Below are positions 28,610 through 38,248 of a stretch of 64,000 bases of DNA, piece after piece. Source of the stretch: an uncultured Massilia sp. (lineage in GTDB: Bacteria > Pseudomonadota > Gammaproteobacteria > Burkholderiales > Burkholderiaceae). The position numbers and the translations under genes are program-made. The notes beneath the pieces were generated by a model, which saw only the letters and a list, made by a program, of their open reading frames with translations, made no database searches and was not told the DNA's origin. The DNA lies in assembly GCA_946481275.1 (NCBI GenBank), contig CAMLMV010000027.1, forward strand, positions 1 to 64,000, given 5' to 3'. Position 1 is the stretch's first letter. Each line of letters begins with the position of its first letter.

Positions 28610-31096
28610 ATGCAACAACGATTTGTGCCGGAAAAAACCATACTCGCCCTCTCCATCGCCGCGCTGTTCGCCGGCGCCCCGCTGCTGGCGCAAGCCCAGG
28701 ACAGCACCGGAACCGCCACCGTCGTCGTGACCGGTACGCGCGTCGCCAACCGCACGGCGCTCGACACGGCCTCTCCCGTCGACATCATCTCGGCCGACAC
28801 CCTCAAGACAACAGGTTCGACGGAACTGAACCAGGCCCTGTCGGTGGCGCTGCCGTCGCTGAACTTCCCGCGTCCCACGCTGACGGACGGCACGGACACC
28901 GTTCGCCCGGCCACCCTGCGCGGCATGGCCCCTGACCAGAGCCTCGTGCTGGTGAACTCCAAGCGCCGCCACACGTCGTCGCTCGTGAACCTGAACGGCT
29001 CGATCGGCCGCGGCTCGGCCGCCGTCGACCTGAACACGGTGCCGTCCGCCATCGTGAAAAGCATCGAGGTGCTGCGCGACGGCGCGGCCGCGCAATACGG
29101 CTCGGATGCAATCTCGGGCGTCGTCAACGTCCGCCTGCGCACGGACCGCACGGGCGGCGAAGGCACGATCACGTACGGTGCCCACATCTCGGAATACGAC
29201 CTGCTGAACGCCGCCCCGCCGGCCGGCGCCACGTGGACCGGCCCGAACTCGCGCAAGCGCACGGACGGCCAGACCACGACCGTCAGCGCCTGGAAAGGCC
29301 TGCCGCTGGGCGAGACGGGCTACATCACCATCGCGGCCGAATACAAGGACCAGAACCACACGGAGCGCAGCGGCTACGACATGCGCCAGCTGTACGCGAA
29401 GGTCAACGGCGCCTACGATCCGCGCGAGCTGACCATCAACCGCTTCGACGCCTGGTACGGTGATCCGGAAATGCAGCAGAAGACCGTGTTCGTCAACGTG
29501 GGCAACAACCTGAGCCCCGACGTGAAGGTCTACGGCTGGAGCAGCTACCAGCTGCGCGACGCGCGCTCGGCCGGCTACTTCCGCATGCCGCAGGATGCCC
29601 GCAACGTGCAATCGATCTATCCGGACGGCTTCCTGCCGATCATCGCCCCGACTGTCGAAGACTTCAGCGCGGCCGGCGGCATGACCTGGAGCATCGGCGA
29701 CTGGGACATGGACACGTCGCTCGTGTACGGCCAGAACGGCATGAACTACGACGTGCAGAACACGCTGAACGCGTCGATCGGCCCGACCAGCAAGACGAAC
29801 TTCGACGCGGGCGGCTTCTCGTACAACCAGCTCGTGTACAACCTCACCGGCGTGCGCAAGTTCGACGTGGGTGGCCTCGCGTCGCCGCTGAACGTGGCGG
29901 TCGGCGCGGAGGCGCGCCGCGAAGGCTACGAGCTGCACGCGGGCGAGCCGGATTCCTGGCGCAACGGCGGCGTGATCCTGCCGAGCGGCGTCCCGGCCGC
30001 GTCGGGCGCGCAGGTGTTCCCGGGCTTCCGTCCGGCCAACGCGTCGCACACGTCGCGCACGGCGATCGGCGTGTTCGTCGACGTCGAAGCGAACGTCACC
30101 GACAAGCTGCTGGCCTCCGCCGCCCTCCGCGAAGAGCACTACAACGACTTCGGCAACAACCTGTCCGGCAAGCTGGCCGGCCGCTACGACTTCACGAAGA
30201 ACTTCGCCCTGCGCGGCGCCGTGCAGAACGGCTTCCGCGCGCCGTCGCTGCAGCAGCAGAGCTTCACGTCGACGTCGACCAACTTCGTCAACGGCATCCC
30301 GTACGAGATCACGACGTTCACGCCGAACGACCCCGTCGCCGTCGCGCTGGGCGCGAAACCGCTGAAGGCCGAGAAGTCGACCAACTTCTCGCTGGGCGCC
30401 GTGATGCGTCTCGCCCCCTTCAGCCTGACGGTGGACGCGTACCGCATCAACGTGCGCGACCGCATCGTGCTGTCGGAAAACCTGTTGTCGACGGCCGTGC
30501 GCAACTACATCGTGTCGCAGGGCTTCACGGGCGTCGGCGGCGGCCGCTTCTTCATCAACGGCGTCGACACGAAGACCCGGGGCGTGGACATCGTGGCCAG
30601 CGCGCCGTGGAACGCGGGCGCCGCCGGCCGCTTCGACTTCACCCTGGCCGGCAACTTCAACCGCACCGAAGTGACCAAGGTCCCGACCACCGCCCAGCTG
30701 GCCGCGCTGAATCCGGCGCCCGTGCTGTTCGACCGCGTGAACGTGCTGACGCTCGAGAAGGGCCAGCCGAAGAACAAGATCACGGCGAGCGCCACCTGGA
30801 AGCTGAACCAGTGGGGCATGACGGCCCGCGCCACGCGCTACGGCGAAGTGCTGTCGCCGGGCACGACGGAAGCGTTCGACTTCACGCTGAAGGCGAAGAC
30901 GATCGTCGACCTGGAAGCCCGCTACGCCTTCAGCCGCCAGATGAGCCTGGCGATCGGCGCGGACAACCTGTTCGACCAGTACTCGGAAACGCTGCCGCCG
31001 GCGCTGAACACGACCAGCAACACGCCGTTCTCGAACTACACGCCGTTCGGCAACAATGGCCGCTACGTGTATGCGCGCGCGAACTACAGCTTTTAA
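28610..31096 (+). CDS. TonB-dependent outer-membrane receptor
   Basis: The 828-residue product has a signal peptide (ALSIAALFAGAPLLAQAQ), a plug domain with VVVTGTRVANR near residue 42, LRGMAPDQSLVLVNSKRR near 103 and IEVLRDGAAAQYGSDAISGVVNVRL near 150, then a beta-barrel ending in an aromatic F (RYVYARANYSF). The barrel has the usual repeat of amphipathic strands and extracellular loops. It should import a bulky substrate across the outer membrane with TonB energy. Neighbours do not tell which substrate. An AAGGAT site precedes the ATG, and a strong terminator follows. Confidence 0.9.
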   Translation: MQQRFVPEKTILALSIAALFAGAPLLAQAQDSTGTATVVVTGTRVANRTALDTASPVDIISADTLKTTGSTELNQALSVALPSLNFPRPTLTDGTDTVRPATLRGMAPDQSLVLVNSKRRHTSSLVNLNGSIGRGSAAVDLNTVPSAIVKSIEVLRDGAAAQYGSDAISGVVNVRLRTDRTGGEGTITYGAHISEYDLLNAAPPAGATWTGPNSRKRTDGQTTTVSAWKGLPLGETGYITIAAEYKDQNHTERSGYDMRQLYAKVNGAYDPRELTINRFDAWYGDPEMQQKTVFVNVGNNLSPDVKVYGWSSYQLRDARSAGYFRMPQDARNVQSIYPDGFLPIIAPTVEDFSAAGGMTWSIGDWDMDTSLVYGQNGMNYDVQNTLNASIGPTSKTNFDAGGFSYNQLVYNLTGVRKFDVGGLASPLNVAVGAEARREGYELHAGEPDSWRNGGVILPSGVPAASGAQVFPGFRPANASHTSRTAIGVFVDVEANVTDKLLASAALREEHYNDFGNNLSGKLAGRYDFTKNFALRGAVQNGFRAPSLQQQSFTSTSTNFVNGIPYEITTFTPNDPVAVALGAKPLKAEKSTNFSLGAVMRLAPFSLTVDAYRINVRDRIVLSENLLSTAVRNYIVSQGFTGVGGGRFFINGVDTKTRGVDIVASAPWNAGAAGRFDFTLAGNFNRTEVTKVPTTAQLAALNPAPVLFDRVNVLTLEKGQPKNKITASATWKLNQWGMTARATRYGEVLSPGTTEAFDFTLKAKTIVDLEARYAFSRQMSLAIGADNLFDQYSETLPPALNTTSNTPFSNYTPFGNNGRYVYARANYSF

Positions 31097-31113
31097 ATAA
31101 GCTTGACCCCACG

Positions 31114-31149
31114 ACGGCGTACCGTGACACTCCACGGTACGCCGTTTTT
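31114..31149 (+). terminator. Intrinsic terminator of the TonB-dependent receptor gene
   Basis: The arms acggcgtaccgtg and cacggtacgccgt pair perfectly (13 bp) around the loop acactc and are followed by TTTTT. It lies 18 bp after the receptor stop and just before the GST gene. Confidence 0.93.
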
Positions 31150-31166
31150 CTTTGGGGAGCCGCGCC

Positions 31167-31817
31167 ATGACGATCACGATCACCGCCTTCGAACGTTCGC
31201 CCGACGGCGGCAAAGGCCTCGCGCGCGACACGCGCGTGCGCTGGGCGCTGGAGGAAGCGGGTCTGCCGTACGACGTGCGCCTCGTGTCGTTCCGCGCCAT
31301 GAAGGAACCGGCCCACCTGGCCCTGCACCCGTTCGGCCAGATCCCGACCTATGAAGAAGACGGCCTCGTCCTGTTCGAGACGGGCGCCATCGTCTTTCAT
31401 ATCGCCACGCACCACGGCGCCCTGCTGCCGACGGACGACCACGCCCGGGCCCGCGCCATCACGTGGATGTTTGCCGCGCTGAATACCGTGGAACCGCCCA
31501 TCCTGGAACTCGTCACGGCCCGCATCTTCGAAGGCGACAAGCCGTGGGCCAGGGAACGCATTCCGCTCGTCGAGGAACGCGTGCGCGACCGCCTGCACCC
31601 CTTGTCGGCGCGGCTGGGCGATGCCGACTGGCTCGACGGCGAGTTCAGCGCGGGCGACCTCATGATGGTGTCGGTGCTGTTGCGGCTGCGGCCGTCCGGC
31701 ATCCTGGACGAATTCCCGATCCTTGCCGCCTACGTCGCCCGCGGCGAGGCGCGGCCCGCCTACCAGCGCGCGTTCGCGGCGCAACTGGCCGTCAACGCGC
31801 CGTTTTCCCATCCTTGA
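31167..31817 (+). CDS. Glutathione S-transferase family protein
   Basis: The 216-residue product has an N-terminal thioredoxin-like GST domain: FERSPDGGKGLARDTRVRWALEEAGLPYDVR near residue 7, HPFGQIPTYEEDGLVLFETGAIV near 52, with the cis-Pro and ESGAI-like glutathione site. The helical C-domain includes WLDGEFSAGDLMMVSVL near 153, the folding motif region. Members conjugate or reduce with glutathione; the substrate is unknown. It sits directly after the receptor terminator and has GGGGAG upstream. Confidence 0.88.
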   Translation: MTITITAFERSPDGGKGLARDTRVRWALEEAGLPYDVRLVSFRAMKEPAHLALHPFGQIPTYEEDGLVLFETGAIVFHIATHHGALLPTDDHARARAITWMFAALNTVEPPILELVTARIFEGDKPWARERIPLVEERVRDRLHPLSARLGDADWLDGEFSAGDLMMVSVLLRLRPSGILDEFPILAAYVARGEARPAYQRAFAAQLAVNAPFSHP

Positions 31818-31850
31818 CGCCACGTTTTCGCCGGCTCGCTTACACTCGAA

Positions 31851-32318
31851 TCAGGGCCGGCGGGTGAGCATCGCGCCGAGCGCCAGCCCGACGCCGAACG
31901 CGCCGTAGACGACCGCCAGCGACGGACGCGACAAGTGGGCCTCGTAGCCAGGCTGGAAGCGCCTGGGTGTCAGCTGGTAGTCGGCGAAGCAGGCCACGGC
32001 CGACGCCGCGGTCGCCATGCCGAGTGTCATGGCGGGCTTCTTGCGGTCGAGCAGGCGGCCGCACAGGCGCTCGAACAGCACCGACCAGAACATCGCGCTG
32101 CCGTGGTGGATCAGGTAGCCGGGGACAGTGTGGCGCAGGGTCGGCGTGTGTTCATGCAACGCCTCGTCGCCATGGATCCAGTGGCTGACCGCGTTGGTGG
32201 GTGCATAGGCACTGCCGGCTTCGCGCCGGCCGAGCAGGGCCAGCGCCGCGGTCGACAGCAGGCTGGAGGTGGCGCCGCCGACGAGGCCGCGCCTGAATGC
32301 CGTGTTCCATGATTCCAT
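31851..32318 (-). CDS. Membrane protein of unknown function
   Basis: The 155-residue product has two to four hydrophobic segments (GLVGGATSSLLSTAALALLG, LIHHGSAMFWSVLFERL, MATAASAVACFADYQL and VVYGAFGVGLALGAML). A polar loop HWIHGDEALHEHTPTLRHTVPGYLIHH has six histidines that could bind a metal or a heme. I do not recognise the family. It converges on the GST gene and diverges from the SDR-DoxX gene by 31 bp. AGAGGA lies before the ATG. Confidence 0.7.
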   Translation of the reverse strand: MESWNTAFRRGLVGGATSSLLSTAALALLGRREAGSAYAPTNAVSHWIHGDEALHEHTPTLRHTVPGYLIHHGSAMFWSVLFERLCGRLLDRKKPAMTLGMATAASAVACFADYQLTPRRFQPGYEAHLSRPSLAVVYGAFGVGLALGAMLTRRP

Positions 32319-32349
32319 GAAATCCTCTTGGGTCGAAGAAGGGAACTAG

Positions 32350-33651
32350 ATGCGGATACTGCTTACGGGAGCAAGCGGATTCATCGGGAAACACCTGCTG
32401 CACGCGCTGCTGGCGGAAGGCCATGACGTCGTGTGCGCGGTGCGGCATCCGGAGCGGTTGCCCACTCATCCGCACCTGTCCGCGATCCGCGCCGACTTCG
32501 CCAACGATACCGACAAATCCACCTGGCTGGCGCGCCTTTCCGGGGTGGAAGCCGTGATCAATACCGTCGGCATTTTCCGCGAGCGCGGCGCGCAGACGTT
32601 CGAGAACCTGCACACGCGCACCCCGCGCGCCCTGTTCGCCGCCTGCGCGGAGTCCGACGACGTGCACATGGTCGTGCAGTTGTCCGCGCTGGGTGCCGAC
32701 GAAGAGGCCGACACGGCGTACCACCTGTCGAAGAAGGCCGCCGACGACTATCTCGCGACACTCCCGATCCGCGCCGCCATCGTGCAGCCGTCGCTCGTCT
32801 ACGGCGCGGACGGCGCCAGCGCGCGCGTGTTCAAGGCGATGGCGTCGCTGCCGTTCGCGGTACGCCTGGGAGACGCCCCGCAACTGGTGCAGCCGATCCA
32901 CGTGGACGACGTCGTCGCCGCCATCGTGACCCTGCTGCGCCAGCGGCTGTACGCGGACAAGGCCGAGAGTGGCCCCGTGCGCCGCATCGCCCTCGTCGGT
33001 CCGCAGGCACTGCCCTTCGTCGACTACCTGGCCACCCTGCGCCGCGCGATGGGGATGGGCAGGCTGCGCGTGCTGCCGCTGCCGGGCGGCGTGGCGAAGC
33101 TGCTCGCACGGATCGGCGCGTGGCTGCCCGGCGCCCTGCTCGACCGGGACGCGCTGCGCATGCTCGACCGCGGCAACGCGGCCGATCCCGGCCCCACGCT
33201 GCGCCTGCTGGGACGCCCGCCGCGCGACATCGCCTCGTTCGTCGTCGACCCCGGCGCCGAGCGGGCGCGCGCGAAGCTGGACTGGCTGCTGCCCGTGCTG
33301 CGGCTCGCCATCGCCATCGTGTGGATCACCACCGCCATCGTCTCGGCGTTCATGTACCCGGCCGCGGCCAGCCACGAACTGCTTGCGCGCTCAGGCATCC
33401 CCGAGCAGCTGCGCCCCTTGATGCTGTACGGCGCGTCCGTATTCGACCTGGTGCTGGGTTTCAGCACGCTGGGCCTAGCAAGGCGCCGCTGGCTGTGGCT
33501 GATCCAGCTGGCGCTGATCGGCTTTTATTCGATCGTGATCGCCATCCGGCTGCCGGAATTCCTGATCCACCCGTACGGCCCGCTGACGAAGAACCTGCCG
33601 ATGCTGGCCGCGATCTGGCTGCTCTACGAACTCGAGAAAGAGGAAGCATAA
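32350..33651 (+). CDS. NAD(P)-binding epimerase-like protein fused to a DoxX-like membrane domain
   Basis: The 433-residue product joins two parts. Residues 1-300 are an atypical short-chain dehydrogenase (NmrA/complex I subunit-like) with GASGFIGKHLL near residue 7, VEAVINTVGIFRERG near 66, YHLSKKAADDYL near 126 and VYGADGASARVF near 148. Residues 310-430 carry four membrane helices of the DoxX-like type (LRLAIAIVWITTAIVSAFMYP, LMLYGASVFDLVLGFSTLGLA, LIQLALIGFYSIVIAI, NLPMLAAIWLLYELE). The stop overlaps the next start as TAATG, so it is translated with the DUF2269 gene. A redox function at the membrane is likely. Confidence 0.85.
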   Translation: MRILLTGASGFIGKHLLHALLAEGHDVVCAVRHPERLPTHPHLSAIRADFANDTDKSTWLARLSGVEAVINTVGIFRERGAQTFENLHTRTPRALFAACAESDDVHMVVQLSALGADEEADTAYHLSKKAADDYLATLPIRAAIVQPSLVYGADGASARVFKAMASLPFAVRLGDAPQLVQPIHVDDVVAAIVTLLRQRLYADKAESGPVRRIALVGPQALPFVDYLATLRRAMGMGRLRVLPLPGGVAKLLARIGAWLPGALLDRDALRMLDRGNAADPGPTLRLLGRPPRDIASFVVDPGAERARAKLDWLLPVLRLAIAIVWITTAIVSAFMYPAAASHELLARSGIPEQLRPLMLYGASVFDLVLGFSTLGLARRRWLWLIQLALIGFYSIVIAIRLPEFLIHPYGPLTKNLPMLAAIWLLYELEKEEA

Positions 33652-34115
33652 TGGACTACGTCGTCGTGAAGTGGCTGCACATCCTGTCGTCGACCTTCCT
33701 GTTCGGCACGGGCATCGGGTCGGCCTGGTACATGCTGTTCGCGAACGTGAGCCGCGACGTGCGCGCGATTGCCGTCGTCAGCAAATACGTCGTGATCGCG
33801 GACTGGCTGTTCACGGCCACCACGGCCGTCGTGCAGCCGGCCACGGGGTTCTACATGGTGCACCTGGCCGGGTATCCGATGAGCAGCCGCTGGATCATGT
33901 GGTCGCTGATGCTGTACGTGCTGGCGGGCGCCTGCTGGCTGCCGGTCGTGTGGCTGCAGATGCGCCTGCGCGACATGGCGGCGAAGGCCGCGCGCGACGG
34001 CACGCCGCTGCCCCCGCTGTACTGGAAATACTTCCGCACGTGGATGGCGCTCGGCGTGCCCGCGTTCATCGCGTTCGTCTTCATCTTCTGGTTCATGGTA
34101 GCCAAGCCGATCTAG
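33651..34115 (+). CDS. DUF2269 family membrane protein
   Basis: The 154-residue product has four membrane segments (WLHILSSTFLFGTGIGSAWYMLF, VVIADWLFTATTAVVQPATGFYMV, IMWSLMLYVLAGACWLPVVWL, MALGVPAFIAFVFIFWFMVA), matching DUF2269. The conserved His in WLHIL and the pattern of helices suggest a cofactor or quinone role, but no function is assigned. It is coupled to the SDR-DoxX gene by a one-base stop/start overlap, and the pair probably works together. Confidence 0.87.
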   Translation: MDYVVVKWLHILSSTFLFGTGIGSAWYMLFANVSRDVRAIAVVSKYVVIADWLFTATTAVVQPATGFYMVHLAGYPMSSRWIMWSLMLYVLAGACWLPVVWLQMRLRDMAAKAARDGTPLPPLYWKYFRTWMALGVPAFIAFVFIFWFMVAKPI

Positions 34116-34152
34116 CTCTAGAATGCCTGCTTCACCACTGAAAGGCAGCATC

Positions 34153-35907
34153 ATGATCCGTCTCGGCCTCGCCCTCCTGTTCGCATCCGGCGCCGCCTGC
34201 GCAGCCGCACCCGCATGGGTCGCGCGCAGCGACGCCTACACCCAGCCGGTCCTGAAGGACACCGGACAATACGTGCCCGAGGAATCCACGGAACTCGGCG
34301 ACGAAAACTACGACACGCAGGTCGCCGACCTGAAACCGCGCGTCTGGGAGCGCGAACTGGCCGACACGGAAAAACGCCTCGCCGAGCTGCGCCGCCAGCG
34401 CGCGCAGGAGAAAGACGTGAAAGTGCGGCAGGACCTCGACATCCTGATCGACTCGCGCGAAAAGAAGATCGCCACGATGAAGCTGGAGCACCAGTACCTG
34501 CTCGAATACGTCAACGTGGGAGAGCTCGTGTACGGCGGCCTGCGCGCCCTGCTCGATCCACGCAACAAGCCGGAACGCCAGAAGCTCGCGCTCGTGCGCC
34601 TGAAGCGCTACGCCGGCAAGGAAGCAGGCTACGCGCCGATCGCCACGCTGGCGCGCGCCCGTGGCGAAGAACGCCTCGCCAGCAAGGCGCTGATCGGCCC
34701 ATACGTGGGCGAGGTCGAGGAAGGCCTGAACAACAACGCGACCTACATGGACGGCATCGGGGAGTTGTTCAAGAAGGCAAACGTCACCGGCTGGGAAAGC
34801 GACTTCGCGACGCTGAAGGCCCAGGTGAAGGAATACGACGACTGGGTCCGCAAGCGCCTGATGCCGCGCACGCGCAAGGAAGTGCGCCTGCCGGAAGTCA
34901 TCTACGTGAACCGCCTCGCCAACATGGGCGTCGACATCGCGCCGGAACAGATGATCGAACGCGCCGGCTTCGACTTCCAGGAAGTGCGCGACGAGATGCA
35001 GGTCGTGGCGGGCGTCATCGCCGCGCGCAACAAGCTGCCGTCGTCCGACTACCGCGACGTGATCCGCGAGCTCAAGAAGTCGTCGATCGCTCCCGACCAG
35101 CTGATGCCGTACTACCGCGAGCGGCTAAAAGATATCGAAGGCATGGTGCGCGCCCACGACCTCGTGACCTTGCCCACGCGCGAGGCGAACATCCGCACCG
35201 CGACGCCGGCCGAGGCGGCCCGTTCGCCGGCGCCGTTCATGAACCCGCCGCGCATGATCGGCAACACGGGAGAATACGGCGAGTTCGTGATCCCGCTGGC
35301 GAACCCGAACGCGAAGTCGAAAGAGAAGATGAACGACTTCGACTTCGCCGCGATGGCCTGGACCCTCACTGCCCACGAGGCGCGTCCGGGCCACGAACTG
35401 CAGTTCGCGTCGATGGTGGAGCAGGGCATGTCGGTGGCGCGCGCCCGCTTCGCCTTCAACAGCACGAACGTCGAAGGCTGGGGCCTGTATTCGGAAGCGA
35501 TGATCCTGCCGTACATGCCGCCGGAAGGCCAGCTCGTCTCGCTGCAGGCCCGTTTGCTGCGCATGGCGCGCGCCCTGCTCGACCCGCAGATCAACCTGGG
35601 CCGCATGACGCCGGAGCAGGCGAAGCAGTTCCTGATGCGTGAAGTCGTGCTGTCCGAACCGTTCGCACAATCGGAAGTCGACCGCTACTCGTACCGCATG
35701 CCGGGCCAGGCCACCGCGTACTACTACGGCTACGTCAAACTGCGCGCGCTGAAGACGCAGGCCGAGATCGCGCTGGGCGACCGCTTCAACCTGAAAGCGT
35801 TCAATGACTTCATCATCGCGCAGGGCATCCTGCCGCCCGCGCTGCTGAAACAGGCCGTGCTGGAGGACTTCATCCCGAGCCAGCGGGGCAAGGTGGCCAC
35901 CAGATAA
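34153..35907 (+). CDS. DUF885 family secreted metallopeptidase-like protein
   Basis: The 584-residue product has a signal peptide (LGLALLFASGAACAA) and the DUF885 zinc-peptidase signature LTAHEARPGHELQF near residue 410, with HE and PGH histidines and a downstream glutamate in VEGWGLYSEAMI near 445 (HExxPGH-like site). A helical N-domain of about 300 residues precedes it. The family includes carboxypeptidase-like exported enzymes. The start at 34153 is right before the signal peptide; the ATG at 34123 would add ten unrelated residues. Substrate is unknown. Confidence 0.86.
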   Translation: MIRLGLALLFASGAACAAAPAWVARSDAYTQPVLKDTGQYVPEESTELGDENYDTQVADLKPRVWERELADTEKRLAELRRQRAQEKDVKVRQDLDILIDSREKKIATMKLEHQYLLEYVNVGELVYGGLRALLDPRNKPERQKLALVRLKRYAGKEAGYAPIATLARARGEERLASKALIGPYVGEVEEGLNNNATYMDGIGELFKKANVTGWESDFATLKAQVKEYDDWVRKRLMPRTRKEVRLPEVIYVNRLANMGVDIAPEQMIERAGFDFQEVRDEMQVVAGVIAARNKLPSSDYRDVIRELKKSSIAPDQLMPYYRERLKDIEGMVRAHDLVTLPTREANIRTATPAEAARSPAPFMNPPRMIGNTGEYGEFVIPLANPNAKSKEKMNDFDFAAMAWTLTAHEARPGHELQFASMVEQGMSVARARFAFNSTNVEGWGLYSEAMILPYMPPEGQLVSLQARLLRMARALLDPQINLGRMTPEQAKQFLMREVVLSEPFAQSEVDRYSYRMPGQATAYYYGYVKLRALKTQAEIALGDRFNLKAFNDFIIAQGILPPALLKQAVLEDFIPSQRGKVATR

Positions 35908-35989
35908 GCGTGCGCCACGCACGCCGGTCTTGCGGCAACAATATCGTCCCGCCCGGCGTGGGCGGCCGATCAACCGATGGAGGACAGCG

Positions 35990-37006
35990 ATGCGGGCTTA
36001 CCAGATCTTACCCGGCGATGGCATCGACGGGCTGCAGTGCGTGGATTTTCCTCACCGTGAACTGGGCAATGGCGAAGTGCGCATCCGCGTGCACGCCGTC
36101 TCGCTGAACTACCGCGACCTGATGGTCGCCAGCGGCAACTACCTCGTCACCGTCGACGACCCCATCATTCCCTGCTCGGACGGCGCCGGCGAAGTCGTCG
36201 CCACCGGCCCCGGGGTCACGCGCGTGCAGCCCGGCGACCGCGTCACCGCATCGTTCTTCCCGTACTGGCACGACGGCCCGACCGCGCCCGATAAAGTCCG
36301 CCACGCGCTCGGCGGCGACGTCGACGGCATGCTCGCGGAAGAAGTCGTGCTGGACGAGGATGCGCTGGTCAGGATCCCGGACGGGATGAGCTTCGTCGAC
36401 GCGGCCACGCTGCCCTGCGCGGGCGTGACGGCGTGGAATGCCATCTTCGAATCCAGCAACCATATCCGCCCCGGCGACACCGTGCTGCTGCTGGGGACGG
36501 GCGGCGTCAGCATCCTCGGCCTGCAGCTGGCTCGGGCGGCCGGGCTGAACGCGGTCATCACGTCGTCCAGCGACACCAAGCTGCAGCGGGCGAAGGAGCT
36601 CGGCGCGCGCCACGTCATCAATTACCGCACGACGCCGGAATGGCAGGAAGAGGTGTTGCGCGCGACGGGCGGTGCGGGCGCGCAGGTCGTGCTGGAAGTC
36701 GGCGGCCAGGGCACCGTGAACCGCTCGATCGCGTCCACCGCGATGGGCGGCAGCATTGCCATCATCGGCGGCGTCAGCGGCTTCGGCGGCGAAGTCAACC
36801 CGGCCACCCTGCTGGCGACCGCCAAGCGGCTCGTGGGCGTCTACGTCGGCAGCCGCGCGATGCTGGAAAAGGTCGTGCGCTTCGCCGATGCGACCGGACT
36901 GCAACCGGTCGTCGACCGCGTGTTCACGTTCGACCAGGCGCGCGAGGCGTACCGGCACATGGAATCCGGCTCGCACTTCGGCAAGGTCGTGATCGCGGTG
37001 ACGTGA
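35990..37006 (+). CDS. Medium-chain alcohol dehydrogenase/quinone oxidoreductase family protein
   Basis: The 338-residue product is a medium-chain dehydrogenase/reductase with LNYRDLMVASG near residue 41, CSDGAGEVVATGPGVTRVQPGDRV near 63, CAGVTAWNAIF near 143 and a nucleotide-binding GTGGVSILGLQLARAAG near 168. The GHE zinc motif of true zinc alcohol dehydrogenases is replaced by CSDGAGE, so it is more likely zinc-free and NAD(P)H-quinone-reductase-like. It ends three bases before the convergent glutaminyl cyclase gene. Confidence 0.85.
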   Translation: MRAYQILPGDGIDGLQCVDFPHRELGNGEVRIRVHAVSLNYRDLMVASGNYLVTVDDPIIPCSDGAGEVVATGPGVTRVQPGDRVTASFFPYWHDGPTAPDKVRHALGGDVDGMLAEEVVLDEDALVRIPDGMSFVDAATLPCAGVTAWNAIFESSNHIRPGDTVLLLGTGGVSILGLQLARAAGLNAVITSSSDTKLQRAKELGARHVINYRTTPEWQEEVLRATGGAGAQVVLEVGGQGTVNRSIASTAMGGSIAIIGGVSGFGGEVNPATLLATAKRLVGVYVGSRAMLEKVVRFADATGLQPVVDRVFTFDQAREAYRHMESGSHFGKVVIAVT

Positions 37007-37009
37007 CGG

Positions 37010-37780
37010 TCAACGGCGCTGGATCGGCACCAGTTCGATCTCGAACAGCTTGGGCCACAGCTTGCCCGTCACGTACAGGCGATGCTGCTTCGGCTCGTAC
37101 GCGATGCCGTTCAGGACCGCGTCCGGATTCGTCGTCCCGCGCTGGTCCGGCGGCAGCAGGCCCGTGCAGTCGATCCAGCCGACGACGTTGCCGGTCTCCG
37201 GATCGATGCGGGCGATGACGTCGGTGCCCCACACGTTGGCGAAGATCTGGCCGTCGACGATTTCCAGCTCGTTGAGCTGGGTGATCGGCTTGCCCTCGGC
37301 CGTCACGCGGATGCGGCGCTGCTCGTCCAGCGTCTTCGGGTCGAGGATGCGGATCTCGTTGGTGCCGTCGCTCATGTAGACGTGCTTCGCGTCGCTGGCG
37401 AGGCCCCAGCCCTCGCCCTTGTAGTTGAAGCGGCCCTTCAAGGCGAACGTCTTCGCGTCGAACAGGAAGCCCACGTTGGACTGCCACGTGATGTTCACGA
37501 TGGTGTCGCCCACGGCCGTGGAGCCTTCGCCGAAGTACTCGTCCGCCAGGTCCTTCTTCTGCAGCACCTTGCCGGTTTTCAGGTCGACCTTGCGCAGCGA
37601 CGAGTGCCCTTTCTGGCCCGTGGATTCGTACAGGTGGCCGTCCCGGAAGAACAGGCCCTGCGTGAAGGCTTGCGGGTCGTGCGGGTAGGTGTTCTTGACG
37701 AAGAAACCGTACACGGGGATGGCGGCATGGGCGGACGTGACGGAAACGGCGGCGAGCGCGAGGGATGCAAAGATCTTCAT
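37010..37780 (-). CDS. Glutaminyl-peptide cyclotransferase (bacterial QC type)
   Basis: The 256-residue product has a signal peptide (IFASLALAAVSVTSAHAA) and a five-bladed beta-propeller of the bacterial or plant QC family. It shows YPHDPQAFTQGLFFRDGHLYESTGQKGHSSLRKVD near residue 32, EYFGEGSTAVGDTIVNITWQ near 80, GWGLASDAKHVYMSDGTNEI near 124 and ELEIVDGQIFANVWGTD near 172. It should cyclise N-terminal glutamine of exported peptides to pyroglutamate in the periplasm. The start is the ATG at 37780. Confidence 0.9.
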   Translation of the reverse strand: MKIFASLALAAVSVTSAHAAIPVYGFFVKNTYPHDPQAFTQGLFFRDGHLYESTGQKGHSSLRKVDLKTGKVLQKKDLADEYFGEGSTAVGDTIVNITWQSNVGFLFDAKTFALKGRFNYKGEGWGLASDAKHVYMSDGTNEIRILDPKTLDEQRRIRVTAEGKPITQLNELEIVDGQIFANVWGTDVIARIDPETGNVVGWIDCTGLLPPDQRGTTNPDAVLNGIAYEPKQHRLYVTGKLWPKLFEIELVPIQRR

Positions 37781-37816
37781 GAGCAAGATAGTAACGCAGG
37801 ATGGTAAGCTAGCGCC

Positions 37817-38248
37817 ATGCAACGAAAGACTCTTACATATCTGCACCTGCCGCCCGACGCCGACCTACCCGACCTGGGCGCGCGCCCGCCCTTCCTCGCC
37901 ATCGTGCTGGCCGAGGACGAGGTCGCGGAAATGTGGTTGTGGGACGTGGCGCGCTGGCTCGTCGCGTCCGGCGCGCGCTATGTGCAGGCTTGGGGCAAGG
38001 ATGCCGAGGCCTGGATCGAGGCCGTCGACGATGCCGCGCTGGAAGCCGTCGACTACGAGGACGCGCCCGAGGACCAGCGCGTGCTGGCCACCGCGCACGA
38101 CGCCGGCGACGAGGACGTGGACGAGGTGTTCTGGTTCACGAAGCACCGCGCCGCGCACCCCGCCCTGCCGCTCGACGCGGTGCTGATCGTGCACATCGCG
38201 TCCAGGCCGCGCAAGGAAGCCATCGAGACGGCTTACGCGGACGCCTGA
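37817..38248 (+). CDS. Acidic conserved protein of unknown function
   Basis: The 143-residue product is very acidic and has conserved-looking segments: [35 protein letters not shown] near residue 26, [30 protein letters not shown] near 65, and [13 protein letters not shown] near 104. It looks like a soluble protein of the uncharacterised kind common near housekeeping genes. It diverges from the cyclotransferase by 36 bp and overlaps the 3' end of the next gene on the opposite strand by 16 bp. Confidence 0.75.
   Translation: MQRKTLTYLHLPPDADLPDLGARPPFLAIVLAEDEVAEMWLWDVARWLVASGARYVQAWGKDAEAWIEAVDDAALEAVDYEDAPEDQRVLATAHDAGDEDVDEVFWFTKHRAAHPALPLDAVLIVHIASRPRKEAIETAYADA

Noticed and set aside
28064..31300. 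A 1078-codon minus-strand ORF opposite the TonB-dependent receptor
   Set aside because: Composition is that of an antisense frame and the receptor on the plus strand has signal peptide, plug and barrel features.
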